A DNA stretch of 13,338 nt, taken from assembly GCA_046484825.1 (NCBI GenBank), contig JAWOIE010000192.1, positions 1 through 13,338 on the forward strand, in the 5' to 3' direction. The DNA is from CAJYAN01 sp046484825 (GTDB lineage Bacteria; Pseudomonadota; Gammaproteobacteria; UBA6429; Thiohalophilaceae). Positions 6,800 through 13,338 of the stretch are shown in pieces; positions within the stretch are counted from its first letter, which is position 1; every line of letters starts with the position of its first letter. Made by a program: the position numbers and the translations under genes. The notes under the pieces were generated by a model that was not told the DNA's origin, did no database searches, and was given only the letters and a program-made list of their open reading frames with translations.

Positions 6800-9025
6800 A
6801 TGTTCAGCGTTAAATCACATTTCCGCGCACGCCTCGCCCTGCTTCTCGGTGGCCTGAGCCTGCTGGCCGTGGCCCACGCCGAGACACCAGCCCGTTCTGA
6901 GGAGGCGGGGCTGTGCACACCCTTTCCACCACTCATTAGCCTGCCGTCGCTGCGCGGTGACGCCGACGCCGCGCCACAGGAGATTCAGATCCAGGCGGAC
7001 AGCGCGGTCTCCAGCGCCAGGCAGGTCACCCACTTCAGCGGTGACGTCCTGATCGAGCAGATGGAAAAACGCATCGCCAGCGATCAGGCCGAGTACGATC
7101 ACAACGCCGGCGTGCTGAACGCCAGCGGAAATGTGCGCTATGACGATGGCCGACTGCAGTTCAGCGGCAAGAGTGCGCGCGTACAATTTTCCACGGATCA
7201 GGGACAGATCAACGACGTCCACTATCGCATACCAGAACGACATGTCAGTGGTCAGGCCGACAACATCTACATGGACTCCGCCCAGCAGCTGCGCCTGCAA
7301 CAGGCGACCTATACCACCTGCGACCTGGACAGTATCGACTGGCGGCTCACCGCCGGCGAACTCAAACTGGACAACGAAAGCCAGCAGGGCACCGCCAAAC
7401 ATGTGGTCGTGCGCTTCATGAACGTGCCCTTTCTCTACCTGCCCTATCTGCGCTTTCCCATTGGCGATCAGCGCATGTCCGGTCTGTTGTTTCCCGCCTT
7501 CGGCAACTCCGATGCCCACGGGGTGGAGCTGAGCCTGCCCTACTACTGGAATATCGCCCCCCATCGCGATGCGACCATTACGCCCACGTTTTTGAAAAAA
7601 CGCGGCACCAAACTGGACACCGAATTTCGTTATCTCAACGCACAAAACACGGGCCTGCTCGAGATCGAATACCTCGCCAATGACCAGGAAGACAACGGCC
7701 GCAACCGCCAGTACTACCACTGGACCCACCAGGCCACACCCCTCGAGGGCTGGAACGCCGCAGTGGACTTTCAGCGCGTGGGGGACCTGCAGTACTTTGA
7801 AGACTTCGGCGGTGGTCTGGACAGCGCCAGCCTCACCCATCTGGAGCGCCATGGCACGCTCACCTACAACCGGCCGCTGTGGAACCTGAGCCTGCTGGCG
7901 CAGGACTATCAGGTGCTCTCCGGCACCACGCCCCATCAACGTCTGCCCCAGCTGAGTGTGCAGACCAACCTGCCAGAACAGGACAACCGTCCCCACTACG
8001 CCCTGCAGGCAGAATGGGTACGCTTTGCCCACCAGGACGCCAATCAGCTGCGCGGCACGCGTCTGGACGCCATGCCCAGCGTCCGCCTGCCCTGGCAAAA
8101 CGAGGCCATGTTTTTTATTCCCAAGCTCAGTCTCAAGGCCACGCACTACCAGCTGGAGCAGGACTACAATGGCAGCGACGAACACAGCCTGACGCAACCC
8201 GTCTTCAGCTTCGACAGCGGCGTTTTTCTCGAACGCGACACCCGCATCGCCGGGGTCAATCTGCTGCACACCCTGGAGCCACGCCTGTTCTATCTCTACA
8301 GCCCCTATCGGGACCAGAGCCAACTGCCCCTGTTCGACAGTGGCGTGACCACCGCCAGCCTGAGCAATCTGTTCAGCGAAAACCGCTTCACCGGCCTGGA
8401 CCGTTACGGCGATGCCAACCAGGTCAGCGCCTCACTGACCACGCGCCTGTTGCGCACCGATAGCGGCGTGGAACTCTTCAATGCCAGCGTCGGTCAGATA
8501 TTTTACCTGGACGACCGCCGGGTCGGCCTGAGCGGTAATGTGCTCGAGACCCGCCAGCGCTCCAGTCTGTTTGCCGAACTGCACCTGCAACCCACCGAGC
8601 ACTGGCGCTTTGACACCGAATGGCAGTGGGACCCGGAACAGCAACAGACCGAAGTCGGCACGAATCAACTGCAATATCGGCTGGATCGGGATAAAATAGT
8701 CCGACTTGCCTACCGCTTTCGCCGCAATGAGCTGGAGACACGCGAGGCGGCTTTTTTCTGGCGCCTCAACCCACGCTGGCAGTTTTTTGCCAACGACAAG
8801 TTTGACCTCAAGGAAGAACATGACCTGGAGCGTTTTACCGGCGTGCAGTACGACAGTTGCTGCTGGGCGTTTCGCATCATGGCGCGCAAGCACTTTCGCG
8901 GCATCAAGGACGGTCAGAATGACTATGAGGATTCCATCTACTTCGAACTGGTCCTGAAAGGCCTTTCCAGCTTTGGTCGCCGCCGGGATATCGACAGCTT
9001 CCTGAGTACGGCAGGCCTGGAATAA
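6800..9025 (+). CDS. lptD: LPS-assembly protein LptD
   Basis: 741 residues, slightly shorter than E. coli LptD (784). It is the outer-membrane beta-barrel that, with lipoprotein LptE, inserts lipopolysaccharide into the outer leaflet. The signal peptide is residues 1-27 (cut AHA before ETP). The periplasmic LptA-like beta-jellyroll lies at about 60-200 (HFSGDVLIEQMEKRIASDQAEYD, NASGNVRYDD). The barrel follows from the conserved VPFLYLPYLRFPIGDQRMSGLLFPAFG block at about 209-235. The four cysteines that form the inter-domain disulfides are kept: C39, C174 and the adjacent pair C687-C688 (DSCCWAF). The C-terminus ends in barrel strands without a terminal Phe. The ribosome site before ATG 6800 is weak. 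It sits directly ahead of surA, whose product helps fold it. Confidence 0.99.
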   Translation: MFSVKSHFRARLALLLGGLSLLAVAHAETPARSEEAGLCTPFPPLISLPSLRGDADAAPQEIQIQADSAVSSARQVTHFSGDVLIEQMEKRIASDQAEYDHNAGVLNASGNVRYDDGRLQFSGKSARVQFSTDQGQINDVHYRIPERHVSGQADNIYMDSAQQLRLQQATYTTCDLDSIDWRLTAGELKLDNESQQGTAKHVVVRFMNVPFLYLPYLRFPIGDQRMSGLLFPAFGNSDAHGVELSLPYYWNIAPHRDATITPTFLKKRGTKLDTEFRYLNAQNTGLLEIEYLANDQEDNGRNRQYYHWTHQATPLEGWNAAVDFQRVGDLQYFEDFGGGLDSASLTHLERHGTLTYNRPLWNLSLLAQDYQVLSGTTPHQRLPQLSVQTNLPEQDNRPHYALQAEWVRFAHQDANQLRGTRLDAMPSVRLPWQNEAMFFIPKLSLKATHYQLEQDYNGSDEHSLTQPVFSFDSGVFLERDTRIAGVNLLHTLEPRLFYLYSPYRDQSQLPLFDSGVTTASLSNLFSENRFTGLDRYGDANQVSASLTTRLLRTDSGVELFNASVGQIFYLDDRRVGLSGNVLETRQRSSLFAELHLQPTEHWRFDTEWQWDPEQQQTEVGTNQLQYRLDRDKIVRLAYRFRRNELETREAAFFWRLNPRWQFFANDKFDLKEEHDLERFTGVQYDSCCWAFRIMARKHFRGIKDGQNDYEDSIYFELVLKGLSSFGRRRDIDSFLSTAGLE

Positions 9026-9053
9026 CATTTTCGTAACACCATTTTTACAGCAC

Positions 9054-9058
9054 AAAGG
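9054..9058 (+). promoter_or_regulatory. Ribosome binding site of surA
   Basis: AAAGG seven bases ahead of ATG 9066. This is the clearest ribosome site in the + strand operon and fixes the SurA signal peptide start. Confidence 0.55.
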
Positions 9059-9065
9059 TATTCGT

Positions 9066-10358
9066 ATGATACGACGTATTTTTTCGGGCAGCGTCCTGCT
9101 CTGTATGGCCCTGGCCCTGCAGGCACAACCGGCCATTGTCGAACTGGACCGCATTGTCGCCGTGGTCAATGAGGATGTCATCACCCTGTCCGAGCTGGAC
9201 ACCTATCTCGACACCGTCAAGAAACAGCTGGCACAACGCAATACCCAGCTGCCCCCCGACGACGTACTACAGCGTCAGGTCCTGGAGCGCATGATTCAGG
9301 AACGCCTGCAGTTGCAGCTGGCGCAGCGCCAGGGCATTCGTGTCGATGATGAAACCATTAACAACGTCATTGCAAATATTGCCCGGCAAAACCGTCTTGA
9401 CCTGAATCAGTTTCGTGAATTGCTGACCCGCGAGGGCTTCGACTTCAGCGCGTTCCGCAGCAATATTCAAAACGAGATCATCATCGCGCGCCTGCAGAAA
9501 AAACTGGTGGAGAGCCAGATCAATGTCACGGAGCAGGAGGTCGACACCTATCTGGCCCGGCAGAAGTCCGCGGGCAATACCAACGAGCACTATCACCTGG
9601 GCCACATCCTCATCGCCCTGCCGGAGGCCGCCAGCCCCGAACAGATCGAGCAGGTGCGCGCCCGGGCCACGGACGTTTTGAACAAGCTGCGTAGCGTCGC
9701 GGATTTTGCCCAGACCGCTGCCGCGGTCTCCGCGGGTCAGGAGGCGCTCAAGGGGGGCGACCTGGGCTGGCTGGAGGCCGGACAGGTCCCGACCATTTTT
9801 GAAGAGGCGCTGGAGACCCTGGCGATCAACCAGGTGAGCGACCTGATTCGCAGCCCCAGCGGTTTTCACATTATCAAGCTGCTGGATAAAAAGACTACTG
9901 AGCAGAAACACATTGTGCAGCAGACCCTGGCGCGCCACATTCTGATCACCACCAACGAGGTGGTCAGTGATGCCGATGCCCGGCAACGCCTGCAACGCCT
10001 GCGTGAGCGCCTGCTGGCCGGCGAGGACTTTGCCACCCTGTCGCAAGCCAACTCCGACGACAAGGCCGCCGCCGCCAATGGCGGCAGTCTGGGCTGGGTC
10101 AATCCCGGCGTGATGGTGCCGGAGTTTCAGGAGGTCATGGATACCCTCGCCCCTGGCGAACTCAGCCAGCCCTTTCAGAGCCGCTTCGGCTGGCACCTGG
10201 TGCAGGTCATGTCGCGGCGCCAGCACGATGACACCGAGCAGTACACCCGCACCAGGGCGCGCCAGTCTCTGGGCGAACGCAAGCTGAGTGAGGCCACCCA
10301 GAACTGGCTGCGCCGCCTGCGTGACGAGTCCTACGTCGAATATCGCCTGGAGCGCTAA
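9066..10358 (+). CDS. surA: Periplasmic chaperone / peptidyl-prolyl isomerase SurA
   Basis: 430 residues, the family's normal length. SurA escorts outer-membrane beta-barrel proteins across the periplasm to the BAM complex. The signal peptide is residues 1 to about 20 (LALQA before QPA), followed by the typical VELDRIVAVVNEDVIT (25-40). The chaperone N-domain runs to about 165. Parvulin domain 1 covers about 176-275 (HLGHILIALPE, GGDLGWLEAGQVP, SGFHIIKLLDKK). Parvulin domain 2 covers about 289-390 (ARHILITTNEVV, NGGSLGWVNPGVMVPEF, FGWHLVQVMSRR). A short C-terminal helix closes the chaperone core. AAAGG at 9054-9058, seven bases before ATG 9066, supports the start. The 40-base gap after lptD shows no terminator, so both probably share a transcript, which fits LptD being a SurA client. 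Confidence 0.98.
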   Translation: MIRRIFSGSVLLCMALALQAQPAIVELDRIVAVVNEDVITLSELDTYLDTVKKQLAQRNTQLPPDDVLQRQVLERMIQERLQLQLAQRQGIRVDDETINNVIANIARQNRLDLNQFRELLTREGFDFSAFRSNIQNEIIIARLQKKLVESQINVTEQEVDTYLARQKSAGNTNEHYHLGHILIALPEAASPEQIEQVRARATDVLNKLRSVADFAQTAAAVSAGQEALKGGDLGWLEAGQVPTIFEEALETLAINQVSDLIRSPSGFHIIKLLDKKTTEQKHIVQQTLARHILITTNEVVSDADARQRLQRLRERLLAGEDFATLSQANSDDKAAAANGGSLGWVNPGVMVPEFQEVMDTLAPGELSQPFQSRFGWHLVQVMSRRQHDDTEQYTRTRARQSLGERKLSEATQNWLRRLRDESYVEYRLER

Positions 10359-10381
10359 TCATCGCCCGCGCCGCCACGGCC

Positions 10382-11404
10382 ATGAGCCACCACCAGCCCC
10401 TCGCCATCACCGCCGGTGAGCCTGCCGGCATCGGTCCCGATATTGTCCTGGCCCTGGCCCAGGAGGACTGGCCGCGGGCCTGGGTCTGTGTCGCCGATCC
10501 GGACCTGCTGGCACAACGCGCCACCCAGCTCGGGCTTGATATCGACATCATTCCCTATGCGGCACAGACCCGCCCGGCGTCACACCGCGCCGGTTCAGTC
10601 CTGGTGGTGCCGGTGCCCCTGGCCGCCCGAGTCCAGGCCGGCCGGCTGGACCCGGCCAATGCACGCTATGTTCTGGAGACCCTCAGGATCGCCAGCGACG
10701 GCTGTCTGGAGGGGCGCTTTGCGGCGCTGGTCACCGGGCCGCTGCACAAGGGCATTATTAATCAGGCGGGCATCCCCTTTAGCGGCCATACCGAATGGCT
10801 GGCCGAGCACAGCGGGACGCCACTGGTAGTGATGATGCTGGCCACCGAGGGCCTGCGCGTCGCCCTGGTGACCACCCATTTACCCCTGCGCGAGGTGGCT
10901 GCGGCCATTACCCCGGCACGGCTGGAGGCCATTACCCGTATTCTCCATGCCGATCTGCAGCATAAGTTTGGCCTGGCCGCACCGCGTATCACCGTACTCG
11001 GCCTCAATCCCCATGCCGGTGAAGACGGCCACCTGGGGCGCGAGGAGATCGACATCATCGAGCCCGTCCTGGAAAAGCTGCGCCGCGAGGGCATGGACCT
11101 GCGCGGCCCGCTGCCCGCGGACACCGCCTTTACCCCGGACAAGCTGGCGCAGGTGGACGCGGTGCTCGCCATGTATCACGACCAGGGCCTGCCCGTGCTC
11201 AAGCATCTGGGCTTTGGCGAGGCCATCAATATCACCCTGGGGCTGCCCTTTATTCGCACCTCGGTGGACCACGGCACGGCGCTGGAGCTGGCGGGCCGGG
11301 GCGGGGCCAAGATGGACAGCCTGCGCGCCGCACTGCAGCTGGCCACTACCCTGGCGGACGCCGAAGCGGCCAACCCGCAACGACGCCCCACGGGCGCTCA
11401 CTAG
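10382..11404 (+). CDS. pdxA: 4-hydroxythreonine-4-phosphate dehydrogenase PdxA
   Basis: 340 residues, close to E. coli PdxA (329). It oxidises 4-phosphohydroxy-L-threonine with NAD(P) in the DXP-dependent route to pyridoxal phosphate. The N-terminal ITAGEPAGIGPDI (9-21) is the family signature. VTGPLHKG (117-124) and GHTEWLAE (135-142) form the substrate site. The three metal-binding histidines fall at H166 (TTHLPL), H211 (NPHAGEDG) and H266 (MYHDQGLPVLK), the same numbers I recall for E. coli PdxA. IRTSVDHGTA (291-300) completes the site. The start lies 23 bases after the surA stop with no strong ribosome site; the stop is three bases before rsmA, so translation of rsmA is probably coupled. 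Confidence 0.99.
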   Translation: MSHHQPLAITAGEPAGIGPDIVLALAQEDWPRAWVCVADPDLLAQRATQLGLDIDIIPYAAQTRPASHRAGSVLVVPVPLAARVQAGRLDPANARYVLETLRIASDGCLEGRFAALVTGPLHKGIINQAGIPFSGHTEWLAEHSGTPLVVMMLATEGLRVALVTTHLPLREVAAAITPARLEAITRILHADLQHKFGLAAPRITVLGLNPHAGEDGHLGREEIDIIEPVLEKLRREGMDLRGPLPADTAFTPDKLAQVDAVLAMYHDQGLPVLKHLGFGEAINITLGLPFIRTSVDHGTALELAGRGGAKMDSLRAALQLATTLADAEAANPQRRPTGAH

Positions 11405-11407
11405 ACC

Positions 11408-12205
11408 ATGTCGAGCCACACCCCGCGCAAACGCTTCGGGCAGAATTTTCTGCATGACCACAGTGTCATTGCGCGCATTGTCCAGGCCATTAATCCGCAG
11501 CCGGGCCAGCACCTGGTGGAGATCGGCCCCGGCCAGGGGGCGCTGACCGAGCCCCTGCTGGCGGCACTCGGCCAGCTCGACGCTATCGAGCTGGACCGCG
11601 ACCTCATCGGCCTGCTGACGACAAAATTCGCTGCCCGGGGCCTGCGCCTGCACGCCATGGATGCCCTTAAGGCCGACTTTTGCGCCCTGGCCGAGGCCGG
11701 GGAACACCTGCGCATTGTCGGTAACCTGCCCTATAACATCTCCACGCCGCTGCTGTTTCACCTCTTTGAGCAAAAGGCCTGCGTCAGCGACATGCACTTT
11801 ATGCTGCAAAAAGAGGTTGTGCAGCGCATGGCCGCCGGGCCGGGCAGCAAGACCTATGGTCGCCTCAGCGTCATGGCGCAGTATCACTGTCAGATCAGCC
11901 CGTTGTTTGTCGTCAAACCCGGGGCCTTTTTCCCCGCCCCCAAGGTCGATTCCATGATTGTGCGGCTGCGCCCGCACCCGCAGCCACCGGTGGAGATGGA
12001 GCAGCCGCAGCTGTTGGCGACCGTGGTCGGCCAGGCCTTCTCCCAGCGGCGCAAGACCCTGCGCAATAGCGTCAAATCGCTACTGGATGAAGATGCCATT
12101 CGCCAGTGCGATATCGACCCCGGCATTCGCCCCGAGCAACTCAGCCTGGCGCAGTTCGCCTGCCTTACCAACCGCCTTGCCCAAGACGTGACGCCCATCG
12201 GCTAA
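11408..12205 (+). CDS. rsmA: 16S rRNA (A1518/A1519-N6)-dimethyltransferase RsmA (KsgA)
   Basis: 265 residues. It dimethylates two adjacent adenines in helix 45 of 16S rRNA late in 30S assembly, using S-adenosylmethionine; loss gives kasugamycin resistance. The N-terminal KRFGQNFLHD (8-17) is the family signature. The SAM-binding loop is EIGPGQGALTEPLL (38-51), with acidic E61 (AIELDRD). Catalytic motif IV is NLPYNIS (106-112). The C-terminal helical domain includes FSQRRKTLRNSVKSLL. The start three bases after pdxA has no clear ribosome site of its own. The TAA stop (12203-12205) lies inside the first unit of a five-copy 8-base repeat; the protein end (PIG) does not depend on the repeat number. 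Confidence 0.99.
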   Translation: MSSHTPRKRFGQNFLHDHSVIARIVQAINPQPGQHLVEIGPGQGALTEPLLAALGQLDAIELDRDLIGLLTTKFAARGLRLHAMDALKADFCALAEAGEHLRIVGNLPYNISTPLLFHLFEQKACVSDMHFMLQKEVVQRMAAGPGSKTYGRLSVMAQYHCQISPLFVVKPGAFFPAPKVDSMIVRLRPHPQPPVEMEQPQLLATVVGQAFSQRRKTLRNSVKSLLDEDAIRQCDIDPGIRPEQLSLAQFACLTNRLAQDVTPIG

Positions 12206-12238
12206 TCGGCTAATCGGCTAATCGGCTAATCGGCTAAT
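12197..12238 (+). repeat. Five-copy 8-bp tandem repeat at the rsmA stop codon
   Basis: Five perfect head-to-tail copies of ATCGGCTA (12197-12236), plus a two-base partial copy. Each joint creates TAA, and because 8 is not a multiple of 3 the stops fall in all three forward frames. TAG also appears in every copy on the reverse strand. Changes in copy number would leave RsmA unchanged but alter the distance between rsmA and the following promoter and gene. The last copy supplies the first bases of the candidate FliA -35 element. Confidence 0.97.
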
Positions 12239-12261
12239 TTTATTGGGATTTCGTCCGATAG
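12235..12261 (+). promoter_or_regulatory. Candidate sigma-28 (FliA) promoter ahead of the CheW-like gene
   Basis: TAATTTTA (12235-12242) and TCCGATAG (12254-12261) are separated by exactly 11 bases. The known FliA consensus is TAAAGTTT-N11-GCCGATAA, so five of eight and six of eight positions match with ideal spacing. Transcription would begin near 12270, leaving a leader of about 25 bases to ATG 12294. FliA controls motility and chemotaxis genes, which fits the product. No better sigma-70 pair was found in the 88-base gap. Confidence 0.45.
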
Positions 12262-12293
12262 TTAGACAACACACGGCGATATCACAGGCACTC

Positions 12294-13338
12294 ATGACAG
12301 CATTGCAAGACCAGCAAGCGCTCCTGCTTTACCGGGTCGGCCCGGTGCTGTGCTGTGCCCCCAGCCTCAATGTGCTCAGCATTATCCAGCCCGTGCCCCT
12401 TACCCACCCCCCGGGCACCGACCCGGCGCGGCCCGGTATTTTTCGCCACGATGGCCACGTGGTGCGCTGCGAGGAATTGCGCGTACGCTTTGGCGTTGCG
12501 CCAGCGGACCGCCGTCCCGGGCGTCTGATCATTGCCGAGACCGACGGTGGCCGCAGCGCCTTCTGGGTGGACGACATAATCGACGTCATGGCCATGCCGC
12601 AGACGGGCTGGGGGCAGCTCCCCGCGCAGCTGCCCAGGGGCATTTTCAGCCGCACCCTGATGCTGGCCGACACGATCTATTTGTATGCCGAGCTTACCGA
12701 CCTGCAAAAACTCCAGGGGCACGACCTGCTGAAGGCCTATATTGAAAAACTCAGCGAACGGCCCGCCGCCGCGAACACACCGGCCAACGCAGAAAGGCCC
12801 CCGACCGCCACCGCCAGGGCGGATATTCAGACGCGCGCGACCGGCACCCATACCCAAGCCCATACCGACGCGGCGGGGCATGACCACACCGGCAGCGGGG
12901 CGAGCACCGCCCCGACATCAGATACAGGCACAAAGGCACTCGCCAACGGCGACACGCCGTCCACGCAGCGTGACGATGGGGCAACAAGCGGTCAAAGCGC
13001 GCCGGGGGCAACAAACAGCATGCCCGCTGCCGACTCACGGGGACCGACGTCGGTGACAAAAAATTCAATAGCGCCCCCCCCAGCGGTGACAGATAAGCGC
13101 AGTCCTGCACCGGCACCAACCCCCCCCCCCAACCCGGCCCCGGCCCCCCGGACCGCCCCCACTACGAACGACCCCATCACCCCGGCCCGGCCGGGCGCCA
13201 CCCAGCGCGCTCCGGCACAGGGGTCTGGGCCCACTTCCGACAGCACGCCCCAGCGTACTACGGCGCTGCAGTTCAAACCGGCGGGCACCGCCCCGTCCAA
13301 CGAAGACCGCCGCCCGCCGATCCCCGTCACAGCCCCGG
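12294..13338 (+). CDS. CheW-like chemotaxis coupling protein with long Pro/Ala/Thr linker (partial at right edge)
   Basis: Open from ATG 12294 to the window end, 348 codons without a stop. Residues about 10-143 form a divergent CheW-like domain: YRVGPVLCCAPSLNVLSIIQP (13-33), a core strand region at DGHVVRCEELRVRFGV (53-68), and GRLIIAETDGGRSAFWVDDIIDVM (76-99), matching the usual RxIVVE...GLxVDxVxEV pattern. CheW domains couple receptors to CheA, or act as scaffolds. From about residue 155 the chain is low-complexity Pro/Ala/Thr/Gly with many charged residues, probably a flexible linker to another domain outside the window. The start has a weak AGG five bases upstream. Two C runs (8 and 11) lie in the linker; the frame stays open in all three forward frames after the second, so a frameshift there cannot be excluded. 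A classic CheW (about 160 residues) would have ended already. Confidence 0.82.
   Translation, partial: MTALQDQQALLLYRVGPVLCCAPSLNVLSIIQPVPLTHPPGTDPARPGIFRHDGHVVRCEELRVRFGVAPADRRPGRLIIAETDGGRSAFWVDDIIDVMAMPQTGWGQLPAQLPRGIFSRTLMLADTIYLYAELTDLQKLQGHDLLKAYIEKLSERPAAANTPANAERPPTATARADIQTRATGTHTQAHTDAAGHDHTGSGASTAPTSDTGTKALANGDTPSTQRDDGATSGQSAPGATNSMPAADSRGPTSVTKNSIAPPPAVTDKRSPAPAPTPPPNPAPAPRTAPTTNDPITPARPGATQRAPAQGSGPTSDSTPQRTTALQFKPAGTAPSNEDRRPPIPVTAP
13074..13081 (+). repeat. Homopolymer run of 8 C within the CheW-like linker
   Basis: Eight consecutive C encode prolines in the linker of the CheW-like protein. A slip of one base would change the reading frame of everything after about residue 262. 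Confidence 0.9.
13120..13130 (+). repeat. Homopolymer run of 11 C within the CheW-like linker
   Basis: Eleven consecutive C, the longest homopolymer in the window, encode prolines after ATG-frame residue 275. Runs of this length are prone to slippage in replication and to sequencing error. Confidence 0.92.

Noticed and set aside
6815..8323. A 502-codon open frame antisense to lptD
   Set aside because: It lies wholly opposite a well-conserved LptD with intact cysteines and signal peptide. Its product is a Val/Gly/Gln-rich string with no recognisable domain, as expected for an antisense frame in GC-rich DNA.
9026..9065. Possible terminator or promoter in the lptD-surA gap
   Set aside because: The 40 bases contain a short T run but no stem before it, and no paired -35/-10 boxes.
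9267..10226. A 319-codon frame antisense to surA
   Set aside because: It is opposite both parvulin domains and has no signal, domain or ribosome site.
10880..11977. A 365-codon frame antisense to pdxA and rsmA
   Set aside because: It spans two confident genes on the other strand, and its composition is the usual reverse-strand shadow with no motifs.

Overview
The window reads as the chromosome of a GC-rich gammaproteobacterium. The main evidence is the block lptD-surA-pdxA-rsmA on the + strand, with the peptidoglycan-recycling pair amgK-murU diverging from it on the - strand. From memory this matches Pseudomonas aeruginosa PA0592-PA0597. I cannot name a genus. The differences from that layout are the informative part: a membrane acyltransferase gene sits between amgK and lptD, and a chemotaxis CheW-like gene follows rsmA where apaG/apaH are often found.

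Layout. Positions 1-140 hold a short piece of a large chemotaxis kinase (CheW-like domain of a CheA/ChpA/PilL protein) on the + strand. At about position 140 it abuts, head to head, a truncated TPR/L,D-transpeptidase-like gene on the - strand. From there to 5903 everything reads leftwards: amgK (anomeric sugar kinase), murU (MurNAc-1-phosphate uridylyltransferase), a GCS2-family carboxylate-amine ligase, an M14/aspartoacylase-family deacylase, then, behind its own probable promoter, a secreted TPR plus NTF2-like protein and the truncated gene. Junctions from amgK to the deacylase are overlapping or nearly so, so these four probably form one transcript. From 5942 everything reads rightwards: DUF1624/HGSNAT-like acyltransferase, lptD, surA, pdxA, rsmA, then an 8-bp tandem repeat, a candidate FliA (sigma-28) promoter and a CheW-like gene that runs off the right edge.

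How the genes fit together. Most of the window concerns the cell envelope. AmgK and MurU return MurNAc to UDP-MurNAc; the TPR/NTF2 protein and its neighbour probably act in periplasmic peptidoglycan crosslinking; LptD inserts LPS in the outer membrane; SurA chaperones outer-membrane proteins, LptD among them. PdxA (vitamin B6) and RsmA (16S rRNA dimethylation) are the usual housekeeping partners in this operon. The ligase/deacylase pair has no assigned substrate.

No complete undescribed system is evident. The points most worth a second look are the chimeric junction near 140, the FliA-like promoter before the CheW-like gene, the five-copy 8-bp repeat at the rsmA stop, C8 and C11 tracts inside the CheW-like gene, and the acyltransferase gene between amgK and lptD. 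No RNA genes, CRISPR arrays, insertion sequences or convincing rho-independent terminators were seen. No gene-free stretch exceeds about 90 bases.
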